A DNA stretch of 24,879 nucleotides from Sedimenticola sp. (GTDB lineage: Bacteria; Pseudomonadota; Gammaproteobacteria; Chromatiales; Chromatiaceae), in NCBI GenBank assembly GCA_027023915.1, contig JALVUB010000226.1, positions 1 through 24,879 of the forward strand, read 5' to 3'. Made by a program: the position numbers and the translations under genes. This document shows positions 7,192 through 15,589 of this stretch, in pieces. The notes below the pieces were generated by a model. It did not search any database. It worked only from the letters and a program-made list of their open reading frames with translations, and was not told the origin of the DNA. Each line of letters starts with the position of its first letter. Position 1 is the first letter of the stretch.

Positions 7192-8577
7192 CTATTCCTG
7201 CCCAGGAAGCTCCTTGAGCTTCCGCGCCAGGGTGTTGCGCCCCCAACCCAACAACCTGGCGGCCTCCTGCTTGCGTCCGCCGGTGGCGTTGAGCGCCGCC
7301 TCGATAAGCGCCTCTTCCACCTCTTTTTCCAACCCTTCGGCGCCCTCCTGGTAACGCATCAGCACCCAGCGCTGAAGCTGGGCACGCCAGTCGCCCGGCT
7401 GAACAGAGGCCGGCTCAGCCTGCTGAAACTCCGCCGGCAGATCGCGAATCTGCACCTCCCGCCCGGAAGCCATCACCGTGAGCCAGCGCGCCAGATTTTC
7501 CAACTGGCGCACGTTGCCAGGCCACGGAAAGCGTTGCAACAGTTCCAGGGCGTCCGGCTGTACCACCTTGGGCTCGCCCCCCAGCTCTGCCGCTGCCTTC
7601 TGCAGATGGTATTCCAGCAACAGCGGCACATCCTCGGGCCGTTCCCGCAGCGGTGGAATGGCAATACGGATGACATTGAGGCGGTGAAACAGATCCTCGC
7701 GGAAACTGCCCTCTTCCACCCGCTTCTCAAGATCCTGATGGGTGGCCGCAATAATGCGCACATCCGCTTTCACCAGTTCGGCACCCCCCACGCGGAAAAA
7801 TTCGCCATCCGCCAGCACCCGCAGCAAGCGGGTCTGCGCCTCGGCGGGCATGTCGCCGATCTCGTCCAGGAAAAGGGTGCCGCCGTGCGCCTGCTCAAAA
7901 CGCCCCACCCGCCGGGCCTGGGCGCCGGTAAAGGCCCCTTTCTCATGACCAAACAGCTCTGCCTCCATCAACTCCCGGGGAATGGCGGCCATGTTGAGCG
8001 CGACGAAAGGACCGTCGGCACGAGGGCTGTGGCGGTGCAGGGCGCGGGCCACCAGCTCCTTGCCGGTGCCCGACTCGCCAGTGATGAGCACCGAAATATC
8101 GGAACGCGACAACCGGCCAATGGTACGGAACACCGCCTGCATGGCAGGCGCCTTACCGACAATGCCAAGAGGAGCGGCGGCCTCCTGGCTCTCTTCCGTA
8201 GAGGCGGCGGCACTGGCGGCGGCCCGTTGTACCAGCTCCACCAGTTCGTGAACGTCAAAGGGCTTGGGCAGATAATCGAAAGCGCCTTCATCATAGGCTT
8301 TTACGGCGCTGTCCAGGTCGGAATGGGCGGTGATTACGATCACTGGCAGGCTGGGCGCCAGCTCCCGAATACGGGTCAACAACTCGATACCGTCCATCCC
8401 CGGCATGCGAATATCGGTCACCACCACCTGGGGCTTCGCGCCTTGCAGGGCGTCCAGCAGCAAGTTGGCACGCTCGAAGCCACGTACCTGGAAACCTCCT
8501 TTTTCCAGCGCCTTTTCCAGCACCCAGCGCATGGACTGGTCGTCATCGGCCACCCACACGATGATCGGTTCGCTCAC
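7192..8577 (-). CDS. glnG: Nitrogen regulation response regulator NtrC
   Basis: Sigma-54-dependent activator of nitrogen-assimilation genes. The 461-residue protein has a receiver domain (about 1–118; acidic pocket D11–D13, phosphoacceptor Asp55, Lys105), then an AAA+ domain with Walker A GESGTGKE (167–174), the sigma-54 contact loop GAFTGA (214–219) and Walker B LFLDE (235–239). A C-terminal Fis-type helix-turn-helix follows (about 420–455, with NATGGRKQEAARLLGWGRNTLARKLKEL). The start is GTG at 8577, with GGAG eight bases upstream, and overlaps the ntrB stop by 4 bp (GTGA), indicating translational coupling. Identification as NtrC rather than another family member rests on the partner kinase and the sequence style. 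Confidence 0.95.
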   Translation of the reverse strand: MSEPIIVWVADDDQSMRWVLEKALEKGGFQVRGFERANLLLDALQGAKPQVVVTDIRMPGMDGIELLTRIRELAPSLPVIVITAHSDLDSAVKAYDEGAFDYLPKPFDVHELVELVQRAAASAAASTEESQEAAAPLGIVGKAPAMQAVFRTIGRLSRSDISVLITGESGTGKELVARALHRHSPRADGPFVALNMAAIPRELMEAELFGHEKGAFTGAQARRVGRFEQAHGGTLFLDEIGDMPAEAQTRLLRVLADGEFFRVGGAELVKADVRIIAATHQDLEKRVEEGSFREDLFHRLNVIRIAIPPLRERPEDVPLLLEYHLQKAAAELGGEPKVVQPDALELLQRFPWPGNVRQLENLARWLTVMASGREVQIRDLPAEFQQAEPASVQPGDWRAQLQRWVLMRYQEGAEGLEKEVEEALIEAALNATGGRKQEAARLLGWGRNTLARKLKELPGQE

Positions 8578-9644
8578 GATCCACTCTCCAACGGAAGATA
8601 AACGGTGAACAAGGTCCGGCCTGGCCGGCTTTCGAATTCGATGAGCCCCCCATGACGGTGAACAAGCGACTGGGCAATGGGCAGCCCGAGCCCGGTGCCT
8701 TCTGCCTTGTTGGTGACCATGGGAAAGAAGATGGAGTGTTGCAGCTCGGCGGGAATACCCGCGCCATGATCCAGCACATTGATCTGAATCACCAGCCGGT
8801 GACGGCGACCGGCAAGGGTGAACTGGCGCAACACCCTGGTTTGAAGCAACACCTCCTGGCCCGGCTGGCTGGCCTGCACGGCATTGCGCACAAGATTGAG
8901 CAGCGCCTGAACAAGCTGGTCGGGATCACCTTCCAGGTCAGGAATGCTGGGATCATAATCCCGTACCAGTTTCACCTCGCTGTCGGGATCAGACTCCACC
9001 AGCCCAGCCACCCGTTCCAACACCTGATGGATGTTGACCTTCTGTTTTACCGGCGCCTTGCGGGTGCCGAGCATCCCGTCCACCAGGGCTCCCAGGCGAT
9101 CCACTTCCTTTAGGATGATGGAGGTGTACTCCTTCGTTGCGTCCCCCCCATCCATCTCCAGCAGCTGCGCGGCACCGCGAATGCCGCCGAGAGGATTTTT
9201 GATTTCATGAGCCAACCCCCGAACCAGGGTGCGCGCGGTCTCGTTCTGGCGTATAAGCTGTTCCTCCCGGCTCAAACGCAACTGCCGATCCACCTGGCGC
9301 AGTTCCATAAGCAACATGGGCGGCGACTCTTCCACCATGGGAACCAAGGTACAGTCCACGGTGATCCGATGACCGTCCACCATCTCCAACACCACCTGCC
9401 GCTCGGTGACCGGCTGATGATTTTCCAACGCGGTTTGGGCCCGCTCTTCGAGGGCACCCGAGGTACAGCGCAGCAGTTGACCTATGGGCTGACCGGTCAT
9501 GGTGGCGTTGCTTGCCGAAAAGAGCATCTCGGCCGCCACATTCATGAAACGAAGCCGATAGTCCCGGTCAAGCAGCAGCAACGCCGTTACCTGGTTGGCC
9601 AGAATGCGGGCAGCCAGGTCGGAACTCAACGCAGAATCGGGCAT
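8574..9644 (-). CDS. glnL: Nitrogen regulation sensor kinase NtrB
   Basis: Soluble histidine kinase/phosphatase that controls NtrC according to PII signals. The 356 residues contain an N-terminal PAS domain (about 15–115), the dimerisation/phosphoacceptor block LAHEIKNPLGGIRGAAQLL with His146, an N-box with Asn254 (LVRNAVQAS), a G1 box DHGAGIP (Asp292) and a G2 box GTGLGLPIAQSL (316 onwards). No membrane segment is seen, as expected for NtrB. It immediately precedes and overlaps ntrC. A DUF4124 gene lies 39 bp upstream on the same strand, an arrangement seen next to glnA–ntrBC in other gammaproteobacteria; glnA itself is not in this window. Confidence 0.95.
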   Translation of the reverse strand: MPDSALSSDLAARILANQVTALLLLDRDYRLRFMNVAAEMLFSASNATMTGQPIGQLLRCTSGALEERAQTALENHQPVTERQVVLEMVDGHRITVDCTLVPMVEESPPMLLMELRQVDRQLRLSREEQLIRQNETARTLVRGLAHEIKNPLGGIRGAAQLLEMDGGDATKEYTSIILKEVDRLGALVDGMLGTRKAPVKQKVNIHQVLERVAGLVESDPDSEVKLVRDYDPSIPDLEGDPDQLVQALLNLVRNAVQASQPGQEVLLQTRVLRQFTLAGRRHRLVIQINVLDHGAGIPAELQHSIFFPMVTNKAEGTGLGLPIAQSLVHRHGGLIEFESRPGRTLFTVYLPLESGS

Positions 9645-9683
9645 CTCGACAGGATGGCTTTGGAACGCACCGGCAATGGCGGT

Positions 9684-10250
9684 CTAGGTCCCCGGCCTTG
9701 GCTTCTTCACTTTGCGGGCAACGATGCGATAGAGATAGAAGGTATGGCTTTGGGAAGCTTTAACCTGGGTTCCACTACCCCTGTAAATGGCCACTGCCAC
9801 GGTATGCTGCCCAGGATTCAGGTTCTGTAGCTGGATAACGGTACTGGAATAACGAGCTGGCAAAACCTTGCCGTCCAGAATCACGCCCAACCGGTCTCCC
9901 TCTGCCAATTTGGGATCGACAGCCACAAACAACTGCACGTTTCCCGGAGGGCTGTGAATCACAGCCTGATCCTCGGGGCCGACAAGTTCCAGCACCTTGT
10001 AACTGGTGGCGGAGGCTGCCGGCGTTTTGGTCACCTGCTTTTCCGGCGCGGTCTTTTCCTCGGTCACAGCCTTTGGCAGGGAGGGCGGGCCGTATGTGGA
10101 AAGCGCCGGCAGCGAACGGAGAACCCGAGCGCCCCGCCCTTCCGGCTTGTCGCCATAATGCACCGTGCCCTCCGCGTCCACCCATTTGTAGATGCGGGCC
10201 GACGCGGCAGCCGTCAGCAACAAGGCGACCAGTGGCAACCATCTATACAT
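9684..10250 (-). CDS. Exported DUF4124-domain protein
   Basis: A 188-residue protein of unknown function. It has a signal peptide (residues 1–18, cleavage expected after ASA) and immediately after it the short DUF4124 motif RIYKWVDAEGTVHYGDKP. A Pro/Lys/Ala-rich linker follows, and then a beta-rich C-terminal part (about 85–175) containing the segments VQLFVAVDPKLAEGDRLGV and LQNLNPGQHTVAVAIY, resembling an immunoglobulin-like module. It is probably periplasmic. The start at 10250 lies 9 bp after the SAM hydrolase stop, so the two genes are likely co-transcribed. Confidence 0.85.
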   Translation of the reverse strand: MYRWLPLVALLLTAAASARIYKWVDAEGTVHYGDKPEGRGARVLRSLPALSTYGPPSLPKAVTEEKTAPEKQVTKTPAASATSYKVLELVGPEDQAVIHSPPGNVQLFVAVDPKLAEGDRLGVILDGKVLPARYSSTVIQLQNLNPGQHTVAVAIYRGSGTQVKASQSHTFYLYRIVARKVKKPRPGT

Positions 10251-10259
10251 GGGAGAATG

Positions 10260-11024
10260 CTAACTCGCTTTACCATCACTGCCAAGACACCACTCCACTG
10301 AAAGCCCCACCCGCAAGCCAAGAAGTTGGTCGGCCCGTGCCTGGTTGGCGGCGATCTCAACCAGGCCCAACGAGTTTTCATACCAGAAAAGGGTGCCCGG
10401 CTGCCGTTCACAAAAGGTTCTCCCGCCGGACAGCAGGAGACCCTCGACACACAAACGCCCCGCTTCATCTTCCGTTGGCGGCGACAACCCCGTCATCGCA
10501 TTGCCGAATGGGTCGATGTAGATCACCTCAGCCAGCCTGTCACCCCAGTTCCAACCGACCAGACCGGATGGCTCCACTTCCCGCATTGCAACAGGTATCC
10601 CAGACAACAGCATGCCCGCGGCGGGCGCAAACAGATCCCGCCCGTGAAAGCTGGAAGAGAGCGGGAACGCGCCAGCATCGATCTCCCACGCGCGAACCCC
10701 AGCCTGGTGCAGCAGGGGAGCCAACAGACCGTTGTCGGGCGCCAGATAACGTCGACCAGCCACTTCCACTACAACCGCCCGGCGGGAACCACCAACCCCG
10801 GGGTCGACCACCGCCACCACGCTGGAGCCTTCAGCCAGCCATGGTGTCATTGCCGCCAGCAGCACTCCCGCGTGGCGGGGCATGAACCGAGGCGCATCGT
10901 GGGCAAGATGGATCACCCTGGCCACCGGGCAGTGACGCAGCAAAGCCGCTTCCATCAACCCTGGATAGGGGCTGTCTGCGCCGAAATCGGTAAAGAAGTG
11001 AACCAGGGGAGGCGAAGAAGACAT
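10260..11024 (-). CDS. SAM hydrolase / SAM hydroxide adenosyltransferase (DUF62 family)
   Basis: Family members hydrolyse S-adenosylmethionine to adenosine and methionine. The 254 residues show the family pattern: FFTDFGADSPY with Asp13, VVDPGVGGSRR (72–82), YLAPDNGLL (93–101), SFHGRDLFAPAAG at the domain junction (125–137) and IYIDPFGNAM (169–177) in the C-terminal beta domain. ATG 11024 is preferred over an in-frame TTG at 11039, because the TTG would lie inside the rplQ terminator. It is the first gene after the ribosomal cluster, only 12 bp beyond the terminator. Its in vivo role is unclear. Confidence 0.88.
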   Translation of the reverse strand: MSSSPPLVHFFTDFGADSPYPGLMEAALLRHCPVARVIHLAHDAPRFMPRHAGVLLAAMTPWLAEGSSVVAVVDPGVGGSRRAVVVEVAGRRYLAPDNGLLAPLLHQAGVRAWEIDAGAFPLSSSFHGRDLFAPAAGMLLSGIPVAMREVEPSGLVGWNWGDRLAEVIYIDPFGNAMTGLSPPTEDEAGRLCVEGLLLSGGRTFCERQPGTLFWYENSLGLVEIAANQARADQLLGLRVGLSVEWCLGSDGKAS

Positions 11025-11035
11025 GGTCCCATTCA

Positions 11036-11063
11036 GCAAAAAGCCGGGCTGGGCCCGGCTTTC
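11036..11063 (-). terminator. Intrinsic terminator of the alpha (rplQ) operon
   Basis: On the minus strand a perfect 10-bp stem (AAAGCCGGGC, loop CCA, GCCCGGCTTT) ends in a run of five T residues, a classical rho-independent terminator. It sits 37 bp after the rplQ stop and 12 bp before the SAM hydrolase ATG. Confidence 0.9.
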
Positions 11064-11099
11064 ATGAGGATGTTTCCCAAATTAGGCGCCACGTGGAAA

Positions 11100-11492
11100 T
11101 TACTCGTCGAATTCCGCTTCGGTATCTTCACTCACGGGCCGATCCACAAGCTCGACATAAGCCATGGGTGCCTTGTCACCCGGGCGGTAGCCACACTTGA
11201 GAATACGAAGATAACCGCCGGGACGATCCTGATAGCGGGGCCCCAGCTCACTGAACAGCTTGCCAACAGCCGACTCGCTGCGCAAGCGGGCAAAGGCCAA
11301 CCGACGCCGTGCCACGCTGTCCTCCTTGGCCAGGGTGATGAGCGGTTCGGCCACCCGCCGCAACTCCTTGGCCTTGGGCAGGGTGGTCTTTATCAGCTCG
11401 TGCTCGATGAGCGAGGCTGCCATGTTGCGGAACATCGCCTTGCGATGCGCGCTGTTTCTGTTCAATTGCCGTCCGGCTTTGCGATGACGCAT
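11100..11492 (-). CDS. rplQ: 50S ribosomal protein L17
   Basis: Large-subunit protein near the exit tunnel; last gene of the alpha operon. The N-terminal block MRHRKAGRQLNRNSAHRKAMFRNMA is diagnostic, and the core GGYLRILKCGYRPGDKAPMAYVELVDRP is conserved. The length is 130 residues (127 in E. coli), with an acidic tail SEDTEAEFDE. It begins 42 bp after rpoA and is followed by the intrinsic terminator. Confidence 0.97.
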   Translation of the reverse strand: MRHRKAGRQLNRNSAHRKAMFRNMAASLIEHELIKTTLPKAKELRRVAEPLITLAKEDSVARRRLAFARLRSESAVGKLFSELGPRYQDRPGGYLRILKCGYRPGDKAPMAYVELVDRPVSEDTEAEFDE

Positions 11493-11534
11493 GGGTCGAC
11501 TTCCTGAATTTCTGGTTTCAATGACAGGCGGCTT

Positions 11535-12539
11535 TTACTTCGCCACCAGCTCGTCAATATTCTCCGGCGGCCAGTTCTCCAGGCGCATGCCGAGAGAGAG
11601 GCCGCGGGTGGCCAGCACGTCCTTGATCTCGTTGAGCGACTTCTTGCCCAGGTTGGGGGTCTTGAGCAGCTCCACCTCGGTACGCTGGATGAGATCGCCG
11701 ATGAGAAAGATGTTCTCCGCCTTGAGGCAGTTGGCCGAACGCACGGTGAGTTCGAGATCGTCCACCGGCCGCAGCAGGATGGGATCGATGGCCGGCTCTT
11801 CCGGCTGCGCTTCCGCCTGGGCCTGGGGCGCCGTCTCCTCCAGATAGACGAAAGTCTCCAACTGCTGCTGCAGGATGGTGGCGGCGCGCCGGATGGCGTC
11901 TTCCGCATCGATGGTGCCGTTGGTCTCGATGTCGATCACCAGACGGTCCAGGTCGGTGCGTTGCTCCACCCGCGCCGCTTCCACGCTGTAAGCCACCCGC
12001 CGCACGGGGCTGAAAGAGGCGTCCAGTTGCAGATGGCCGATGGGACGGTCCTCGCCAGCGGCGCTCTCACGCGCGGAAGCAGGCTCGTAGCCACGACCAC
12101 GGCGAACCCGCATCTTCATCTTCAGCTCACCCTTGTCGGTGAGGTGGGCGATGACATGGTCGGGGTTTACAACCTCCACGCCGTGACTGAGCTGGATGTC
12201 ACCGGCGGTGACCACCCCAGGACCTTTTGCGTCCAAGCTCAGCTCGGCCTCATCGCGATCCTCCATGATGATGGCCACGCCCTTGAGGTTGAGCAGGATT
12301 TCGAGAACATCTTCCTGCACCCCTTCGATGCCGCTGTACTCGTGCTGCACGCCTTCGATCTGCGCATCGACGATGGCGCAACCCGGCATGGAAGAGAGCA
12401 GGATGCGACGCAAGGCATTGCCCAGGGTGTGGCCCAATCCCCGCTCCAGGGGCTCCAGGGAGACTCGGGAACGGTGGCCGTTGAGCTGCTCGACGTTGAC
12501 GATGCGGGGCTTGAGAAATTCTGTGACGGCGTTCGCCAT
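11535..12539 (-). CDS. rpoA: RNA polymerase alpha subunit
   Basis: Assembles RNA polymerase through its N-terminal domain and contacts UP elements and activators through its C-terminal domain. The 334 residues comprise the NTD (starting VTEFLKPRIVNVEQL, with LEPLERGLGHTLGNALRRILLSSMPG), an Ala/Gln/Glu-rich linker (around QAQAEAQPEE) and the CTD (from about 250, with LRPVDDLELTVRSANCLKAENI and TPNLGKKSLNEIKDVL), nearly identical to E. coli. An open frame extends upstream into rpsD; ATG 12539 is chosen by homology, with AAGG eight bases ahead of it. Confidence 0.97.
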   Translation of the reverse strand: MANAVTEFLKPRIVNVEQLNGHRSRVSLEPLERGLGHTLGNALRRILLSSMPGCAIVDAQIEGVQHEYSGIEGVQEDVLEILLNLKGVAIIMEDRDEAELSLDAKGPGVVTAGDIQLSHGVEVVNPDHVIAHLTDKGELKMKMRVRRGRGYEPASARESAAGEDRPIGHLQLDASFSPVRRVAYSVEAARVEQRTDLDRLVIDIETNGTIDAEDAIRRAATILQQQLETFVYLEETAPQAQAEAQPEEPAIDPILLRPVDDLELTVRSANCLKAENIFLIGDLIQRTEVELLKTPNLGKKSLNEIKDVLATRGLSLGMRLENWPPENIDELVAK

Positions 12540-12559
12540 GAACTGCACCTTGTCCTGAA

Positions 12560-13180
12560 TTACTTGGAATAGAGCTCGACGATGAGCTGCTCGTTGATTT
12601 CCGCCGGCAGGTCGGCACGCTCCGGCAGACGCTTGAAGGTGCCGGTCATGCCCTTGACGTCCACTTCCACCCACTCGGGAAAACCGTACTGCTCCGCCAG
12701 CGCCAGGGCGTTCTGAATGCGCACCTGCTTGCGCGCCTTCTCGCGCACCGAGATCACATCCTCGGGCTTGACCAGATAAGAGGGAATATTCACCACCTTG
12801 CCGTTCACCTCGATGGCCTTGTGGCTCACCAACTGGCGCGCCTCGGCGCGGGTGGCGCCAAAACCCATGCGATAGACCACGTTGTCCAGCCGCCGCTCCA
12901 GCAGTTGCAGCAGGTTCTCGCCGGTGGGGCCTTTCTGACGGTCGGCCTCGGCGTAGTAGTTGCGGAACTGGCGCTCCAAAACTCCGTAGAGACGACGCAC
13001 CTTCTGCTTCTCGCGCAGCTGCACGCCATAATCGGAAAGACGACGGCGGCGCTCCTGGGTCTGCCCGGGAAGCTTGTCCATCTTGCACTTGGAGTCGACG
13101 GAACGCGCCCGGCTCTTGAGGTACAAATCAGTACCTTCACGGCGCATCAGTTTGCATTTGGGTCCGAGATACCTGGCCAT
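12560..13180 (-). CDS. rpsD: 30S ribosomal protein S4
   Basis: Primary 16S rRNA binder that nucleates 30S assembly; in E. coli it also represses alpha-operon translation. At 206 residues it has the same length as E. coli S4. It begins MARYLGPKCKLMRREGTDLYLKS, and the S4 RNA-binding domain is visible around LERRLDNVVYRMGFGATRAEARQLVSHKAIEVNGK. It lies 18 bp after rpsK. Confidence 0.97.
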   Translation of the reverse strand: MARYLGPKCKLMRREGTDLYLKSRARSVDSKCKMDKLPGQTQERRRRLSDYGVQLREKQKVRRLYGVLERQFRNYYAEADRQKGPTGENLLQLLERRLDNVVYRMGFGATRAEARQLVSHKAIEVNGKVVNIPSYLVKPEDVISVREKARKQVRIQNALALAEQYGFPEWVEVDVKGMTGTFKRLPERADLPAEINEQLIVELYSK

Positions 13181-13198
13181 GTTCTTCTAACTCCAGTG

Positions 13199-13588
13199 TT
13201 ACACGCGACGTTTCTTGGGCGGACGGCACCCGTTGTGCGGAATGGGAGTCACATCCGTGATGCTGAGAATCTTGAAGCCGGCGTTGTTGAGCGCCCGCAC
13301 GGCAGAGTCACGCCCTGGCCCCGGCCCCTTCACATTCACGTCCAGGTTCTTGACACCATATTCCTTGGCCATCTGACCAGCCCGGTCTGCCGCCACCTGA
13401 GCGGCGAAAGGCGTGCTCTTGCGGGAACCCCGGAAACCGGAGCCTCCGGCGGTGGCCCAGCAGAGCGCGTTGCCCTGACGGTCGGTGATGGTGATGATGG
13501 TGTTGTTGAACGACGCATGAATATGCGCGATCCCATCGGTCACGGTCTTTTTGACCTTTTTCTTCGAACGGGTGGGGGTCTTGGCCAT
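13199..13588 (-). CDS. rpsK: 30S ribosomal protein S11
   Basis: Platform protein of the 30S subunit, near the mRNA exit. The 129 residues include HIHASFNNTIITITDRQGNAL, GSRKSTPFAAQVAA, and the C-terminal end ITDVTPIPHNGCRPPKKRRV, all typical. The N-terminus is very basic (KTPTRSKKKVKK). It sits between rpsM and rpsD as in the E. coli alpha operon. Confidence 0.97.
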   Translation of the reverse strand: MAKTPTRSKKKVKKTVTDGIAHIHASFNNTIITITDRQGNALCWATAGGSGFRGSRKSTPFAAQVAADRAGQMAKEYGVKNLDVNVKGPGPGRDSAVRALNNAGFKILSITDVTPIPHNGCRPPKKRRV

Positions 13589-13621
13589 GCCTTATCTACC
13601 TGTTAGCTCTGTTGCCTGCTG

Positions 13622-13978
13622 TCAACGCTTGATGGGACGACGCGGTCCCTTGCGGGTACGGGCGTTGGTCTTGGTCCTCTGACCACGAACCGGCAGTCCG
13701 CGACGGTGGCGGATGCCACGGTTGCAGCCCAGGTCCATCAGCCGCTTGATATTCATCGAAACTTCCCGCCGGAGATCGCCTTCCACGGTGTACTTGGCCA
13801 CCTCGGCACGCAGGCGATCCACCTCTTCCTCGCTCAGTTCCATCACCTTACGATCCCGGGGTACCCCGGCGGCGTCGCAGATCTTGGCCGCGCGCGAGCG
13901 ACCAATGCCGTAAATGGCGGTCAAAGCGATGACCGCATGTTTGCGGTCGGGAATGTTAACGCCTGCAATGCGGGCCAT
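13622..13978 (-). CDS. rpsM: 30S ribosomal protein S13
   Basis: Head protein of the 30S subunit that contacts the P-site tRNA and the L5 bridge; first gene of the alpha operon. The 118 residues match E. coli S13 in length, with the start MARIAGVNIPDRKHAVIALTAIYGIG, the conserved GCNRGIRHRRGLPVRGQRTKTNARTRKG block and a basic C-terminal tail. AGGAG lies nine bases before the ATG. A strong promoter lies upstream, in the gap after rpmJ. Confidence 0.97.
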   Translation of the reverse strand: MARIAGVNIPDRKHAVIALTAIYGIGRSRAAKICDAAGVPRDRKVMELSEEEVDRLRAEVAKYTVEGDLRREVSMNIKRLMDLGCNRGIRHRRGLPVRGQRTKTNARTRKGPRRPIKR

Positions 13979-14034
13979 TCTTCTCTTCTCCTGGTCTTCA
14001 GTCGCCGGCGAAAACCGTCGCGAGGAAACGCGGA

Positions 14035-14063
14035 ATTATAGCCGGCCCTTAATTATCTTTCAA
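14035..14063 (-). promoter_or_regulatory. Sigma-70 promoter of the alpha operon (rpsM)
   Basis: On the minus strand, TTGAAA (14058–14063), a 17-bp spacer and TATAAT (14035–14040) give a near-consensus promoter in the 102-bp gap between rpmJ and rpsM. The start point would be near 14028, leaving a leader of about 50 nt, the place where S4 autoregulation acts in E. coli. The pseudoknot itself could not be recognised by eye. Confidence 0.8.
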
Positions 14064-14080
14064 TAATGAATTCGCCGGAA

Positions 14081-14194
14081 TCAACCCTGACGCTGTTTGT
14101 GCCGGGGTTCCTTGCAGATCACCCTTACCACGCCCTTGCGCTTGATGATCTTGCAGTTGCGACACATCTTTTTGACAGAAGCTCGTACTTTCAT
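14081..14194 (-). CDS. rpmJ: 50S ribosomal protein L36
   Basis: A 37-codon gene that reads MKVRASVKKMCRNCK at its start, continues through KRKGVVRVICKEPRHKQRQG and ends in TGA at 14081. Cys11, Cys14, Cys27 and His32 form the zinc ribbon of the zinc-containing (C+) L36 type. It lies 38 bp after secY, the usual last place in the spc operon, and is followed by the alpha promoter. Confidence 0.95.
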   Translation of the reverse strand: MKVRASVKKMCRNCKIIKRKGVVRVICKEPRHKQRQG

Positions 14195-14232
14195 TGCTCT
14201 CTACCTTTTGCTCGACCGCTGTCGCGATCCAT

Positions 14233-15582
14233 TCATCGAACCAGCCCGCTGCTGCCCCGCCCCTTGAAATTGGCTTTTTTCATCAGCCCCTCGTACTGAT
14301 GGGACATGAGATGCGACTGCACCTGGGCGATGAAGTCCATAATCACCACCACCACGATCAGCAGAGAGGTGCCGCCGAAATAGAAGGGCACATTCCAACC
14401 CACTATGAGGAACTCCGGCAGCAGGCAGACCGCGGTTATGTACACCGCGCCCGCCAGAGTGAGCCGGGTCATGACGCCATCGATATAGCGGGCGGTCTGC
14501 TCGCCCGGCCGGATGCCGGGAATGAAAGCGCCAGAGCGTTTCAGGTTGTCCGCCGTCTCCCGCGAATTGAACACCAGCGCGGTGTAAAAGAAACAGAAAA
14601 AGACGATGGCGCTGGCGTAAAGGCCCACATAGAGCGGCTCACCCGGCGACAACTTGGCCACGATATCCTGCAACCAACGCATGTTGGGCGTGTTTCCTGC
14701 CCAGGACGCCAGAGTGGTGGGAAACAGAATGATGCTGGAAGCAAAAATAGGCGGAATCACGCCGGACATGTTGAGTTTCAGCGGCAGAAAACTGCTCTGT
14801 GCCGCCAACAGCCTGCGCCCCTGCTGACGCTTGGCGTAGTTGATGGTGATCCGCCGCTGGCCCCGCTCCACGAATACCACAAAGCCGGTCACCGCAACTG
14901 CCAGCAGCAACAGGAAAAGAGCAAACAGTGGGTTCATCTCGCCGTTGCTCACCAGCTCGGCCACCGAGCCGAAGGCACGCGGCAGGCCCGCGACGATGCC
15001 GGCGAAGATGATCATGGAGATGCCGTTGCCCAGGCCCCGCTCGGTGATCTGCTCACCCAGCCACATGAGGAACATGGTACCAGTGACCAGCGACACCGCC
15101 GCCGTGAAGACGAAGCTGAAGCCGGGGTTCATCACCAACGACATGCCGCCGGCCGACTGGGACTGGAGGGCCACGGAGATGCCCACCGCCTGGAAGGTGG
15201 CCAGCACCACGGTGCCGTATCTGGTGTACTGGGTGATCTTGCGGCGCCCGGCCTCGCCCTCTTTCTTCAGCTGTTCGAGCTGCGGGATAACCGCCGTCAT
15301 CAACTGCACAATGATGGAGGCGGAGATATAGGGCATGACCCCGAGAGCAAAAAGAGAGGCACGCTTGAGAGCCCCCCCGGAGAACATGTTGAACATGCCC
15401 AGAATGGTTCCCTGCTGCTGCTCGAACAGCGCTGCCAGCGCCGCCGGATTGACACCAGGCACCGGAATATAGGTGCCAATGCGGAACACCACCAGCGCCC
15501 CCAGCAAAAACAGAAAGCGCTGGCGCAGCTCCGTAAGCTGACCGAGCTGGATGCCGCTGGCTGCCGACGGATTCAGCGCCAT
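14233..15582 (-). CDS. secY: Protein translocase channel subunit SecY
   Basis: Ten-helix central channel of the inner-membrane SecYEG translocon. The 449 residues are close to the 443 of E. coli. Conserved features include IPVPGVNP after helix 1, FNMFSGGALKRASLFALGVMPYISASIIVQL (plug and helix 2 region), GLGNGISMIIFAGIV, the cytosolic loop RRITINYAKRQQGRR, and FKGRGSSGLVR at the C-terminus. ATG 15582 fits homology and does not overlap rplO (7-bp gap). The nearest Shine-Dalgarno, GGAGGA, is 12 bases away and overlaps the rplO stop. It works with SecB-delivered substrates; secB is also in this window. Confidence 0.97.
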   Translation of the reverse strand: MALNPSAASGIQLGQLTELRQRFLFLLGALVVFRIGTYIPVPGVNPAALAALFEQQQGTILGMFNMFSGGALKRASLFALGVMPYISASIIVQLMTAVIPQLEQLKKEGEAGRRKITQYTRYGTVVLATFQAVGISVALQSQSAGGMSLVMNPGFSFVFTAAVSLVTGTMFLMWLGEQITERGLGNGISMIIFAGIVAGLPRAFGSVAELVSNGEMNPLFALFLLLLAVAVTGFVVFVERGQRRITINYAKRQQGRRLLAAQSSFLPLKLNMSGVIPPIFASSIILFPTTLASWAGNTPNMRWLQDIVAKLSPGEPLYVGLYASAIVFFCFFYTALVFNSRETADNLKRSGAFIPGIRPGEQTARYIDGVMTRLTLAGAVYITAVCLLPEFLIVGWNVPFYFGGTSLLIVVVVIMDFIAQVQSHLMSHQYEGLMKKANFKGRGSSGLVR

Positions 15583-15589
15583 GAGCGGT

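Noticed and set aside
7534..8601. 355-codon plus-strand open frame opposite ntrC
   Set aside because: Antisense shadow; ntrC shows all expected motifs in the other strand.
11076..11091. Sigma-54-like element on the minus strand (TGGCGCC-N4-TTGGG) before the SAM hydrolase–ntrBC group
   Set aside because: The invariant GC of the -12 box is GG, and the rplQ terminator would lie directly in the transcript's first bases. Chance match is more likely.
13979..14030. S4-binding pseudoknot in the rpsM leader
   Set aside because: Only short CGCG-type complementarities were found by eye; no convincing pseudoknot could be built.
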